The notes under the pieces are model-generated. The model had not been told where the DNA came from. It saw only the letters and a list, made by a program, of their open reading frames with translations, and ran no database searches. From Cellulomonas wangsupingiae (GTDB lineage: Bacteria > Actinomycetota > Actinomycetes > Actinomycetales > Cellulomonadaceae), in contig NZ_CP101989.1 in assembly GCF_024508275.1 (NCBI RefSeq), forward strand, positions 992,001 to 1,056,000: 64,000 bases of DNA, written 5' to 3'. A program made the position numbers and the translations under genes. Shown here in pieces: positions 32,287 through 40,425 of this stretch (position 1 is the stretch's first letter; each line of letters begins with the position of its first letter).

Positions 32287-33522
32287 GTGACCCACGACCC
32301 GCTCGCGCAGACCCACGACTGGACCGACGCCGGCTTCTCGACCCGTGCCATCCACGCAGGCCAGGACCCCGATCCCGCGACCGGCGCCGTGGTGACGCCC
32401 ATCCACCAGGTGTCGACGTACAAGCAGGACGGCGTCGGCGGGCTGCGCGGCGGCTACGAGTACTCCCGGTCGGGCAACCCGACGCGCGACGCCCTGCAGG
32501 AGGCGCTGGCCGCCGTCGAGGGCGGTGCCGCCGCGTTCGCCTTCGCGTCCGGCCTGGCGGCCGAGGACACGCTGCTGCGCGCGATCCTGCGCCCGGGCGA
32601 CCACGTCGTGATCCCGGACGACGCGTACGGCGGCACGTACCGCCTGGTCGCGCGGGTCCTGGGCCCGTGGGGCGTCGAGCACACGCCGGTCGACCTGTCC
32701 GACCCCGACGCGGTGCTCGCCGCGATCCAGCCGGGACGCACCAAGGCCATCTGGGTCGAGACGCCGACGAACCCGCTGCTCGGCATCGCGGACATCGCGG
32801 CGATCACGACGCACGCCCGCTCGGCGGGCGCGGTGCTCGTCGTCGACAACACGTTCGCCACGCCGTACCTGCAGCAGCCGCTCGCGCTCGGCGCCGACGC
32901 CGTCGTCCACTCGACGACCAAGTACGTGGGCGGGCACTCCGACGTCGTGGGTGGCGCGGTCGTCGTCGCCGACGGGGCCCAGCTGCCCGCGGGCATGCAG
33001 GGGCCGACGGGCACCACCGAGCTGCGCGACGCGGTCGGCTTCCTGCAGAACGCGTCCGGCGCGGTCGCGGGGCCGTTCGACGCGTGGCTGACGCTGCGCG
33101 GCCTGAAGACCCTCGCGGTCCGCATGGACCGTCACGTCGCCAACGCGCAGGCCGTGGCCCGGTTCCTCGTCGAGCACCCGGGGGTCCGCGAGGTCCTGTG
33201 GCCCGGGCTGCCCGAGCACCCGGGTCACCAGGTCGCGGCCCGGCAGATGCGCGGGTTCGGCGGCATGGTCGCCTTCCGCACCGGCTCCGTCGACTCGGCG
33301 GTCGCCGTCTGCGGCGCGACGCAGGTCTTCACGCTGGCCGAGTCGCTCGGCGGCGTCGAGTCGCTCATCGAGCACCCGGGCCGCATGACGCACGGGTCCG
33401 TCGTGGGCACGGCGCTCGAGGTCCCCGACGACCTGGTGCGCCTCTCGGTCGGCATCGAGGACGTCGCGGACCTGCTCGCCGACCTGGAGCAGGCGCTCGC
33501 GGCCGCCGGGATCGGCCGGTGA
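32287..33522 (+). CDS. metB: Cystathionine gamma-synthase
   Basis: A 411-residue PLP enzyme of the Cys/Met metabolism family. It forms cystathionine from O-acyl- or O-succinylhomoserine and cysteine, in the forward transsulfuration direction. The PLP lysine is K212 in HSTTKYVGGHSD. Other fixed points are YEYSRSGNPTRDALQ, WVETPTNPLLGIADI and LAESLGGVESLIEHPGRMTH. Cystathionine gamma-lyase is very similar; the ESLGGVESL block with IEHP favours synthase, with moderate confidence. A leaderless GTG start is likely. The stop overlaps the next start (GTGA) and the gene heads a coupled operon with an AI-2E transporter and threonine ammonia-lyase. Confidence 0.88.
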   Translation: MTHDPLAQTHDWTDAGFSTRAIHAGQDPDPATGAVVTPIHQVSTYKQDGVGGLRGGYEYSRSGNPTRDALQEALAAVEGGAAAFAFASGLAAEDTLLRAILRPGDHVVIPDDAYGGTYRLVARVLGPWGVEHTPVDLSDPDAVLAAIQPGRTKAIWVETPTNPLLGIADIAAITTHARSAGAVLVVDNTFATPYLQQPLALGADAVVHSTTKYVGGHSDVVGGAVVVADGAQLPAGMQGPTGTTELRDAVGFLQNASGAVAGPFDAWLTLRGLKTLAVRMDRHVANAQAVARFLVEHPGVREVLWPGLPEHPGHQVAARQMRGFGGMVAFRTGSVDSAVAVCGATQVFTLAESLGGVESLIEHPGRMTHGSVVGTALEVPDDLVRLSVGIEDVADLLADLEQALAAAGIGR

Positions 33523-34850
33523 GCACGCCCGACGACGGCGCGACGAGCGCGGCGGTCCCCGACAGTGGCGCCGCGGCGCCGGCCCACGTCGGCGCCGGGC
33601 TCGGTGCGGTGGCCGGCGCCCCGGGCCTCACGCCGCGGCCCGACCCGGTCCCGGCGGCGGTGCGGGCCTGGGCCGGCTGGTCGTGGCGCGCGCTGGTCAT
33701 CCTCGCGGCGCTCGCCGTGGGGCTGTGGCTGCTGTCGGTGCTCAAGGTCATCGTCGTGCCCGTCGCGGTCGCGGTGCTGCTGACCGTGCTGCTCTCCCCG
33801 CTGGTGGCGGCGCTGCGCAAGCACGTCCGCCTGCCGCGGGCCGCCGCCGCGGGCACGGCGCTGGTGCTGATGCTCGCGCTCGTCGGTGGGCTGCTCACGC
33901 TCGCGGGGCGCTCCGTCGTCAACGGCATCGCCGAGCTGGGGGAGCAGGCCCGCGCGGGCGTCGAGCAGCTGATGGACTGGCTCGCCGCGGGGCCCCTGCA
34001 GCTGGACACCGCCGACCTCGACGGGTACCTCGAGCAGCTGCAGGACGCGGCGGCGTCCAGCGGTCAGCAGATCGCGTCGGGCGCGCTGTCCGTGGGCGTG
34101 ACCGTCGGGCACGTCGTCGCCGGCGCGCTGATCGCGGTGTTCTGCACGCTCTTCTTCCTCATCGACGGCCGTGGCATCTGGGCGTGGGTCGTCGGGCTGC
34201 TCCCGCGCGGCTCGCGGGAGCGGGTGCACCAGGCGGGACGGCGCGGGTGGGTGACGCTCGGGGCGTACACCCGCACGCAGATCCTCGTGGCGGCCGTCGA
34301 CGCCGCCGGCATCGGCATCGGAGCGGCGTTCCTGCAGCTCCCCCTGGTGATGCCGCTCGCGGTCCTCGTCTTCTTCGGCTCGTTCATCCCGTTCGTCGGG
34401 GCCATCGTCACCGGGTCCATCGCGGTCCTGGTCGCGCTCGTCACGCAGGGCTGGGGCTCCGCGCTGATCATGCTGGCGATCGTGCTGGTCGTGCAGCAGC
34501 TCGAGGGGCACGTGCTGCAGCCGTTCCTCATGGGGCACGCGGTCTCGCTGCACCCGGTGGCCGTCCTGCTGGCGGTGGCCACGGGGTCGCTGGTCGCGGG
34601 CATCGTCGGCGCCCTGTTCGCGGTCCCGATCGCCGCGGTGCTCAACACTGTCGTGCTGTACCTGCACGGGCACGACAAGTTCCCCCAGCTCGGGACGGAC
34701 GACCACGTGCCCATCCGGGCGAAGGGGCACCCCGTCCTCGACCGGGCGGTCGCTGCCGCCGCCGAGGCCGAGTCCGAGGCCCGCGCCGTGCGCGGCGGGT
34801 CCGGCGGGGTCACGCTGCCCGCGGCGGGTGACCCGCCGGTGACGTCGTGA
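33519..34850 (+). CDS. AI-2E family transporter
   Basis: A 443-residue membrane protein of the AI-2E family, which includes autoinducer-2 exporters and sodium/proton antiporters. After a low-complexity N-terminal 60 residues come about seven helices. The SVLKVIVVPVAVAVLLTVLLSPLVAAL pair starts the domain. GYGAYTRTQ-like GAYTRTQILVAAVDAAG and LPLVMPLAVLVFFGSFIPFVGAIVTG are the conserved re-entrant region. HVLQPFLMGHAVSLHPVAVLLAVATG completes it. It overlaps metB and ilvA by four bases each. Why a transporter sits between two amino-acid genes is unclear; export of a product or metabolite is possible. Confidence 0.87.
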   Translation: MSTPDDGATSAAVPDSGAAAPAHVGAGLGAVAGAPGLTPRPDPVPAAVRAWAGWSWRALVILAALAVGLWLLSVLKVIVVPVAVAVLLTVLLSPLVAALRKHVRLPRAAAAGTALVLMLALVGGLLTLAGRSVVNGIAELGEQARAGVEQLMDWLAAGPLQLDTADLDGYLEQLQDAAASSGQQIASGALSVGVTVGHVVAGALIAVFCTLFFLIDGRGIWAWVVGLLPRGSRERVHQAGRRGWVTLGAYTRTQILVAAVDAAGIGIGAAFLQLPLVMPLAVLVFFGSFIPFVGAIVTGSIAVLVALVTQGWGSALIMLAIVLVVQQLEGHVLQPFLMGHAVSLHPVAVLLAVATGSLVAGIVGALFAVPIAAVLNTVVLYLHGHDKFPQLGTDDHVPIRAKGHPVLDRAVAAAAEAESEARAVRGGSGGVTLPAAGDPPVTS

Positions 34851-36058
34851 TCGGTCCCGCCGACGTCCGCGCCGCGGCCGAGCTCCTGCAGGGCGTCGCC
34901 GAGCGCACCCCGGTGCAGCGCAGCCGCGCGCTGTCGGAGCTGGTCGGTGCCGACGTGTGGCTCAAGTGCGAGAACCTGCAGCGCGCGGGGTCGTTCAAGA
35001 TCCGCGGCGCCTACACCCGCATGGCGCGGCTGACCGACGAGGAGAAGGCCCGCGGCGTCGTGGCCGCCAGCGCCGGCAACCACGCGCAGGGCGTCGCGCT
35101 CGCGGCGCGGCTCCTCGGCCTTGACGCGGCGATCTTCATGCCGGTCGACGCGGCCCTGCCCAAGCTCGCGGCCACGCGCGGCTACGGCGCGCACGTCGAG
35201 CAGGTGGGCACCTCGGTCGACGAGGCGCTCGTGGCGGCACACGCGCATGCGGACCTGACCGGCGCCGTGCTCATCCACCCGTTCGACCATCCCGACGTCG
35301 ACGCGGGGCAGGGGACGGTCGCGCTCGAGGTGCTCGAGCAGGTGCCGGACGTGGGGACGATCGTCGTGCCCGTCGGCGGCGGCGGGCTCGCGGCGGGCAT
35401 CGCCGCGGCCCTCGACGAGCGTCCCGACGTGCGCGTCGTCGGCGTGCAGGCCGCGCGCGCCGCGGCGTACCCCGCCTCGCTCGCGGCGGGCCGCCCCACG
35501 GCCGCGCCCGAGCTGCGGACGATGGCCGACGGCATCGCGGTCGGCACGCCGGGCGCCGTGCCCTTCGAGGTCCTGGCGAGCCACCACGTGCCCGTGCGGA
35601 CCGTCTCGGAGGAGGACCTGTCACGCGCGCTGCTGCTCGTCGCCGAGCGCGCGAAGCTCGTCGTCGAGCCGTCCGGCGCCGCGGCGGTCGCCGCGCTCAT
35701 GGCGGACCCGCGCGGCGTCGTGGGCGACGACGGGCGGCCGGTCGTCTGCGTGCTGTCCGGCGGCAACATCGACCCGCTGGTGCTGCTGCGCGTCGTACGC
35801 CACGGGCTGGCCTCCGCCGGCCGGTACCTGCAGCTGCACGTCGTCGTGGAGGACACGCCGGGCGCGCTCGCCGAGCTGCTGCAGGAGGTGGCGGCGATGG
35901 GCGGCAACGTCATGCACGTCAGCCACCTGCGCACGGGCGGGGACCTGGGGTTCAGCGACGTCGCGATCGACCTGCAGATCGAGACCAAGGGGCCGGACCA
36001 CTGCGCGACGGTGCTGGCGGGTCTGCGCGCCGCGGGCTACCGGCTCGCCGACGGCTGA
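34847..36058 (+). CDS. ilvA: Threonine ammonia-lyase
   Basis: A 403-residue PLP enzyme that deaminates threonine to 2-oxobutanoate, for isoleucine synthesis or threonine breakdown. The PLP lysine is K51 in RAGSFKIRGAY. The phosphate loop is ASAGNHAQGVALAA. The VVPVGGGGLAAGIAAAL glycine loop and the VVCVLSGGNIDP block are canonical. A single ACT-like domain (VVEDTPGALAELLQEVAAMGGNVMHV) fills about 325-400, so it is the one-ACT-domain type found in actinobacteria and TdcB-like enzymes. GTG 34847 overlaps the transporter stop as GTGA. The stop is followed by a bidirectional terminator. Confidence 0.9.
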   Translation: MIGPADVRAAAELLQGVAERTPVQRSRALSELVGADVWLKCENLQRAGSFKIRGAYTRMARLTDEEKARGVVAASAGNHAQGVALAARLLGLDAAIFMPVDAALPKLAATRGYGAHVEQVGTSVDEALVAAHAHADLTGAVLIHPFDHPDVDAGQGTVALEVLEQVPDVGTIVVPVGGGGLAAGIAAALDERPDVRVVGVQAARAAAYPASLAAGRPTAAPELRTMADGIAVGTPGAVPFEVLASHHVPVRTVSEEDLSRALLLVAERAKLVVEPSGAAAVAALMADPRGVVGDDGRPVVCVLSGGNIDPLVLLRVVRHGLASAGRYLQLHVVVEDTPGALAELLQEVAAMGGNVMHVSHLRTGGDLGFSDVAIDLQIETKGPDHCATVLAGLRAAGYRLADG

Positions 36059-36071
36059 GCGTGCCCGCAGA

Positions 36072-36142
36072 CGCCGAGTGCGGGGGACCCGGGGCGAGCG
36101 GGCTGTCGCCCTGCTCTCGCACCGGTTCCCCCGCACTCGGCG
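36072..36142. terminator. Long bidirectional terminator between ilvA and greA
   Basis: Arms of 21 nt (36072-36092 and 36122-36142) pair with one mismatch. The 29-nt loop holds a small inner hairpin. It lies between the converging ilvA and greA ends. Confidence 0.85.
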
Positions 36143-36149
36143 GGACGGG

Positions 36150-36635
36150 TCAGCCCTGGAAGGGGCTCGCGGCCGTGATCTCGACGGGGATCTCGCGACC
36201 GTTCGGCGCCTCGTAGGACGTCGCGTCACCGACCTTGCGGCCGTGGATGGCGGCGCCCAGCGGCGACGTGGGGGAGAAGACGTCGATGTCCGCCGTGCCC
36301 GCGATCTCGCGCGAACCCAGCAGGAACGTCATCTCGTCACCCGCGACCAGCGCGGTCACGACCATGCCGGGCTCGACGACGCCGTCGTCGGGCGGCGAGC
36401 CGATCTGCACGTTGCGCAGCTTGGCCTGCAGCTCGCGGATGCGCGCCTCCTGCTTGGCCTGCTCCTCGCGCGCCGCGTGGTAGCCGCCGTTCTCCTTGAG
36501 GTCGCCCTCGTCACGGGCCGCCGCGATGCGGTCCGCGATCTCCTTGCGCCCGACCGTCTCGAGGCGCTCGAGCTCCTCCTTGAGGCGGTCGTAGGCCTCC
36601 TGCGTCAGCCATGTGGCCGCAGTCGTCTCGGTCAC
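36150..36635 (-). CDS. greA: Transcription elongation factor GreA
   Basis: A 161-residue GreA, which rescues backtracked RNA polymerase by stimulating transcript cleavage. The coiled-coil N-terminal domain covers about 1-75, with the tip acidic residues in AARDEGDLKENGGYHAAREEQ that act at the polymerase active site. The C-terminal FKBP-like domain has a typical FSPTSPLGAAIHGRKVGD block. GTG 36635 follows a strong AAGGAAGGAG site. A possible TACGAT -10 at 36817-36822 (minus strand) would give a leader of about 175 nt; nothing else was recognised in the 243 nt between greA and DUF4307. In actinobacteria greA often neighbours DUF4307 and mca, as here. Confidence 0.95.
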   Translation of the reverse strand: MTETTAATWLTQEAYDRLKEELERLETVGRKEIADRIAAARDEGDLKENGGYHAAREEQAKQEARIRELQAKLRNVQIGSPPDDGVVEPGMVVTALVAGDEMTFLLGSREIAGTADIDVFSPTSPLGAAIHGRKVGDATSYEAPNGREIPVEITAASPFQG

Positions 36636-36878
36636 GATCGCTCCTTCCTTGCCTGGGGGTCCGCCGGTGCCCGGCGGTGCGTCCACCCCGCGTCCCGGCA
36701 CGTCCGCAGGTGCGGCGCGGGGAGGGGTGCTGCCTGACAGCCTGCTGCCGGCTGCCTACCACCGCGGTCGCGTCGACCTGTCGTACGACGCCGGACCGGG
36801 GGCGGCGTAAACGCACATCGTACCAAGCATGGGCCGGACCGCGGGGCCGGACGGGTGACGGGCCGGTGGCGGGCGCGC

Positions 36879-37283
36879 TCACTCCGCCAGGCGGCAGCCC
36901 TCGACGACACCGGTGACCGCGAGCCCCACCGTCGGCACCGTCACGGTGACGCGGCGCGTGCGCGTGTCGGCCGGCGGCACGGGGACGTCCATGACGCCCA
37001 CCTCGCCGTACGACGCCGACAGGGCCTGCACGCGGCAGGTCACCGCCGTGCCGACGGCGCTGGTCACGTCGAACGTCACCTCCGTCGACCCCGGGCCGTC
37101 CACGCGGTACCCCACGTCCTGCCACTGCACGGGGTCGCGCAGGACGCCGCTGCCGATCCAGCCGATCACCAGCATCGCGACGGCGACGAGCGCCGCCAGC
37201 GCCGCGCGCTGCAGGCGTCGCCTGCCGGCGGTGGGTTCCGGTCCGTAGCGCCCGACGGGCGGGCGGGGGGCCGGTGCGACCAC
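36879..37283 (-). CDS. DUF4307 family membrane protein
   Basis: A 134-residue protein of the DUF4307 family, actinobacterial, of unknown function. One membrane helix (LAALVAVAMLVIGWIGSGVL, about 28-47) anchors an extracytoplasmic domain. The domain has a fibronectin-like beta pattern (WQDVGYRV, TEVTFDVTSAVGTAVTCRVQALSASYGEVGVMDVPV), with conserved single Cys in CRVQ and Cys near the end (EGCRLAE) that could pair. GTG 37283 follows AGGAGG. It lies divergently from mca, the usual neighbourhood. Confidence 0.85.
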   Translation of the reverse strand: MVAPAPRPPVGRYGPEPTAGRRRLQRAALAALVAVAMLVIGWIGSGVLRDPVQWQDVGYRVDGPGSTEVTFDVTSAVGTAVTCRVQALSASYGEVGVMDVPVPPADTRTRRVTVTVPTVGLAVTGVVEGCRLAE

Positions 37284-37411
37284 GATGAGGCCTCCTGGTG
37301 TCGGGTGCTGCGGGCGGTCGGGCCGCCCGCCGGGCGCGGGTGTCCGTGCGGGGTGTCGCCCCGGTGGGGGATCATTGTCTCTCGTCCTACGACCCGCACG
37401 GGAGGATCCAC

Positions 37412-38299
37412 GTGAGCTCGGACCGGCTACGGCTGATGGCGGTGCACGCGCACCCGGACGACGAGTCCAGCAAGGGCGCCGCGACCACCGCCCGGTATGC
37501 GGCCGAAGGGGTCGACGTCCTCGTCGTCACGTGCACCGGCGGCGAGCGTGGCGACGTGCTGAACCCGCACTACGGGCCGGCCCCCGAAGGGCTGGAGGCG
37601 ATGCGCGCGGTGCGGCGCGAGGAGATGGCCGCCGCCGCGGCGGCCCTCGGCGTCCGGCAGCAATGGCTCGGGTTCGTCGACTCGGGCCTGCCCGAGGGCG
37701 ACCCGCTGCCGCCCCTGCCCGAGGGGTCGTTCGCCACCGTGCCGCTCGAGGAGGCCGCCGCGCCGCTCGTCGAGGTGGTGCGGGAGTTCCGCCCCCACGT
37801 CATCACGACGTACGACCCGACCGGGGGCTACCCGCACCCCGACCACATCATGTGCCACCGCGTCGGCGTGGAGGCGTTCGCCGCCGCGGGCGACCCCGAG
37901 CGCTACCGCGGGCACGGCGAGCCGTGGACGCCGCTCAAGCTCTACTACAACCACGGCTTCTCCCTGGCGCGGATGCGGGCGGTGCACGACGCGATCGTCG
38001 CCGCCGGCGGCGAGTCGCCGTTCAGCGACTGGATCGACTCGCGCCAGGCCCGCGAGGTGCCGGAGCGCGAGGTGACCACGCGCATCGAGTGCGCCGACCA
38101 CTTCGCGCAGCGGGACGCGGCGCTGCGCGCGCACGCGACGCAGATCGACCCCGAGGGCTGGTTCTTCGCCGTCCCGCGCGAGGTCGAGACCGCGACGTGG
38201 CGCGACGAGGAGTACGAGCTCGCGCAGTCCCGCGTGGAGACGACCCTGCCCGAGACCGACCTCTTCGCGGGCATCCGCGGGACGGAGCACGCACGATGA
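37412..38299 (+). CDS. mca: Mycothiol S-conjugate amidase
   Basis: A 295-residue zinc amidase that cleaves mycothiol conjugates of electrophiles and drugs, producing a mercapturic acid for export. The LmbE-type metal motif is [13 protein letters not shown] (His14, Asp16-Asp17, with Asp17 likely ligand/catalytic). The second metal region is [19 protein letters not shown]. The block [28 protein letters not shown] and the C-terminal [10 protein letters not shown] favour Mca over the deacetylase MshB. It marks a mycothiol-using actinobacterium. GTG 37412 lies 6 nt after GGAGG. The stop overlaps the next start as ATGA. Confidence 0.9.
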   Translation: MSSDRLRLMAVHAHPDDESSKGAATTARYAAEGVDVLVVTCTGGERGDVLNPHYGPAPEGLEAMRAVRREEMAAAAAALGVRQQWLGFVDSGLPEGDPLPPLPEGSFATVPLEEAAAPLVEVVREFRPHVITTYDPTGGYPHPDHIMCHRVGVEAFAAAGDPERYRGHGEPWTPLKLYYNHGFSLARMRAVHDAIVAAGGESPFSDWIDSRQAREVPEREVTTRIECADHFAQRDAALRAHATQIDPEGWFFAVPREVETATWRDEEYELAQSRVETTLPETDLFAGIRGTEHAR

Positions 38300-38637
38300 A
38301 CGCGCTGGTGGCGACGGTCCTGATCGCCGGGGCTCGCTGGTCCGAGCGGCTGCCCGGCCCGACGATCGAGAGCCCGGAGGAGGGCTCGCCGGGGTTCGAG
38401 GGGTTCGTCGCGACGTTCCTGCTCGCGGCCGCGGTCATCGCGCTCGCGGTGTCGTTCACGCGACGGATGCGCCGCGCGGACCACCGGGACCGGCTGCGTG
38501 ACGACGCGGACGTCGCGGGCGCCGGGGCGTCGGACGGCGTCCCGGACGCCGCCCCGGGCACGCGGCCCGCGGTGACGGGCGGCGAGCCGGCGTCCGGCGG
38601 CGCGTCGACGGACGACGCGGGAGGGCCGCCGCGGTGA
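38296..38637 (+). CDS. Small membrane protein between mca and a nitrilase
   Basis: A 113-residue protein with one hydrophobic helix at about 36-55 ([18 protein letters not shown]), followed by a basic stop-transfer ([16 protein letters not shown]). The last 45 residues are disordered and Ala/Gly/Asp-rich. The N-terminal part, including [21 protein letters not shown], resembles short proteins I have seen after mca in other actinobacteria. It overlaps mca by four bases and the next gene by four bases, so all three are made together. Function is unknown. Confidence 0.72.
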   Translation: MNALVATVLIAGARWSERLPGPTIESPEEGSPGFEGFVATFLLAAAVIALAVSFTRRMRRADHRDRLRDDADVAGAGASDGVPDAAPGTRPAVTGGEPASGGASTDDAGGPPR

Positions 38638-39479
38638 GCCTGCGGCCCGGGCCGCCGCAGCGGCCGGCGGTGCGCGTGACGGTCGGGCAGCTCGAGGTGG
38701 GGACCGACCGCGAGGCCAACCGCCTCGCGGCGCGGGACGCCCTGCGCACGGCGGGCCGGGCACGGGCCGACCTGGTGGTGCTGCCGGAGTACGCGTCGGC
38801 GTACGACCGGCGCGGCGTGGGCCTCGACCTGGCCGAGCCGCTGGACGGGCCGTTCGTCACGACGCTGCGTGAGGACGCCGCCCGGCACGGCGTGGCGGTC
38901 GTCGCGGGCACGACCCTGCCGGGTGGCGAGCCCGACGCGGACGGCCGTGCGCGTGCCGTCAACGCCGTCGTGGCCGTCGACGCGTCCGGCGGGCTGGTGG
39001 GCGTCTACCGCAAGGTCCACCTCTACGACGCGTTCGGGCACCGCGAGTCGCAGCACCTGGCGCCCGGCCCGGTCGACGCGCCGCCGCTCGTCCTGGACGT
39101 CGCCGGCCTGCGGTTCGGCGTGCTGACGTGCTACGACCTGCGGTTCCCCGAGTCCGCGCGCCGGCTGGTGGACGCCGGGGCCGACGTGCTCGTCGTGCCC
39201 GCGGCGTGGGCCGCGGGCGAGCTCAAGGCGATGCACTGGCGTGCCCTGGCGGTCGCCCGGGCGATCGAGAACACCGCGGCCGTCGTCGCCGTCGGTCAGG
39301 CCGGCGCGGGGGTGGTCGGGCGCTCGCTGGTGGTCGGCCCCGACGGCGTCGTGGGCCTCGAGGCGGACGACGCGCCGCAGGTGCGCACGGTCGACCTCGA
39401 CGCCGACGAGCTGCGGTCCGTGCGCGAGCAGAACCCGTCGCTGCGCAACCGCCGGTACGCGGTGGTCGCGCGCGACTGA
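38634..39479 (+). CDS. Carbon-nitrogen hydrolase (nitrilase superfamily)
   Basis: A 281-residue hydrolase of the nitrilase superfamily. The Glu-Lys-Cys triad is E52 in LPEYAS, K127 in YRKVHLYD and C166 in LTCYDLRFPE. These and AMHWRALAVARAIENTAAVVA place it with the Nit/omega-amidase and deaminated-glutathione-amidase-like branch. Adjacent nitrilases of this kind clean up damaged thiol or amino-acid amides. Coupled to mca, it could act on a mycothiol- or mercapturate-derived amide, but that is inference. GTG 38634 overlaps the preceding stop. The C-terminal NRRYAVVARD ending is typical. Confidence 0.85.
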   Translation: MSLRPGPPQRPAVRVTVGQLEVGTDREANRLAARDALRTAGRARADLVVLPEYASAYDRRGVGLDLAEPLDGPFVTTLREDAARHGVAVVAGTTLPGGEPDADGRARAVNAVVAVDASGGLVGVYRKVHLYDAFGHRESQHLAPGPVDAPPLVLDVAGLRFGVLTCYDLRFPESARRLVDAGADVLVVPAAWAAGELKAMHWRALAVARAIENTAAVVAVGQAGAGVVGRSLVVGPDGVVGLEADDAPQVRTVDLDADELRSVREQNPSLRNRRYAVVARD

Positions 39480-39499
39480 GACGTCGTCGTGCCGGGCGG

Positions 39500-40276
39500 T
39501 CAGCCCGCCCGGGACGTCGCGATGGCCACAGCCACGAAGTGGCTCCCGTAGCCCACCACGGTCAGCACGTGGAAGATCTCGTGGAACCCGAACCAGCGCG
39601 GGCTGGGGTTGGGCCGCTTGAGGGCGTACACGATCGCGCCGACGGTGTACGCGAGGCCGCCGACGGCGATGAGCCAGACGATCACCGGGCCGCCCGTGCG
39701 CCAGAACAGCGGGAAGTACCCCACGGCGACCCAGCCGAGCGCGAGGTAGATCGGCACGTAGACCCAGCGCGGCGCGTCGAGCCAGAAGTTGCGCGCCAGG
39801 AGGCCGAGCAGGGCGCCGGACCACACGATGAGCAGCAGCGTGCGCGCGGTGCCCGGTGCGAGCAGGAGTGCGGCCAGCGGGGTGTAGGTGCCCGCGATGA
39901 TGAGGAAGATGTTCGTGTGGTCCAGCCGCCGCAGCACGGCGGCGGTACGCGGGGACCAGGTCCCGCGGTGGTAGACGGCGCTCGTGCCGAACAGCAGCAC
40001 GGCGGAGACCCCGAACACGGTGTTCGCCCAGCGGGCCGCCGCCGTGGGTGACGCGGCGACGAGGGCGATCGACGCGACCAGGACGATCGGGGAGGCACCG
40101 GCGTGCACCCAGCCGCGCAGCCGCGGCTTGATGGCGTCGACCGCGGCCTCGACCGCGTCGCCGACCGCGTCGCCGACCGCGTCGACGGCGCGCTCGACGG
40201 GTCCCGCGTCGTCGGGTGCCGGGGGTGCCACGTGGGGCCGCGCGGGGTGCTGACCGTGCGCCGGGGAAGTGCTCAT
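39500..40276 (-). CDS. Hemolysin III family membrane protein (YqfA/TrhA-like)
   Basis: A 258-residue seven-helix protein of the PAQR/hemolysin III family. The N-terminal 50 residues are cytoplasmic, with an amphipathic VERAVDAVGDAVGDAVEAAVDA segment built from a 12-bp micro-repeat. The metal-binding residues occur in the usual places: LFGTSAVYHRG, RRLDHTNIFLIIAGTYTP and, near the end, GFHEIFHVLTVVGYGSHF. Family members elsewhere regulate membrane energetics. Haemolysis should not be assumed. ATG 40276 lies about 33 nt after the predicted start, where an inverted repeat covers a TACGCT -10. The divergent neighbour, a Z-prenyl synthase, is the same as next to Mycobacterium tuberculosis Rv1085c. 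Confidence 0.87.
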   Translation of the reverse strand: MSTSPAHGQHPARPHVAPPAPDDAGPVERAVDAVGDAVGDAVEAAVDAIKPRLRGWVHAGASPIVLVASIALVAASPTAAARWANTVFGVSAVLLFGTSAVYHRGTWSPRTAAVLRRLDHTNIFLIIAGTYTPLAALLLAPGTARTLLLIVWSGALLGLLARNFWLDAPRWVYVPIYLALGWVAVGYFPLFWRTGGPVIVWLIAVGGLAYTVGAIVYALKRPNPSPRWFGFHEIFHVLTVVGYGSHFVAVAIATSRAG

Positions 40277-40306
40277 CGGGAGGTGTGACCGCCTTCGTCG
40301 TCCGTG

Positions 40307-40324
40307 ACCTACGACAGCGTAGGT
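40307..40324. promoter_or_regulatory. Inverted repeat over the hemolysin III promoter
   Basis: ACCTACG and CGTAGGT are separated by 4 nt. TACGCT on the minus strand (40321-40316) is a -10 hexamer inside it, so a repressor bound here would block the hemolysin III gene. The divergent synthase promoter is 60 nt away. Confidence 0.45.
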
Positions 40325-40383
40325 TAAGCGGCCGCAGGGGTGGTGTCGACGTCGAGCAGGCCACACCAGGCCGTCGCGGCGAG

Positions 40384-40389
40384 TACCGT
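40384..40389 (+). promoter_or_regulatory. -10 hexamer of the Z-prenyl synthase gene
   Basis: TACCGT lies 36 nt before GTG 40426 and leaves room for the GGGAGG site at 40414-40419. Confidence 0.4.
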
Positions 40390-40425
40390 GGACGCGTCCG
40401 ACGCCCCGTCCCTGGGAGGCTACGC

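Noticed and set aside
36072..36142. Small palindromic mobile element
   Set aside because: It lies exactly between two converging stops, so a bidirectional terminator explains it.
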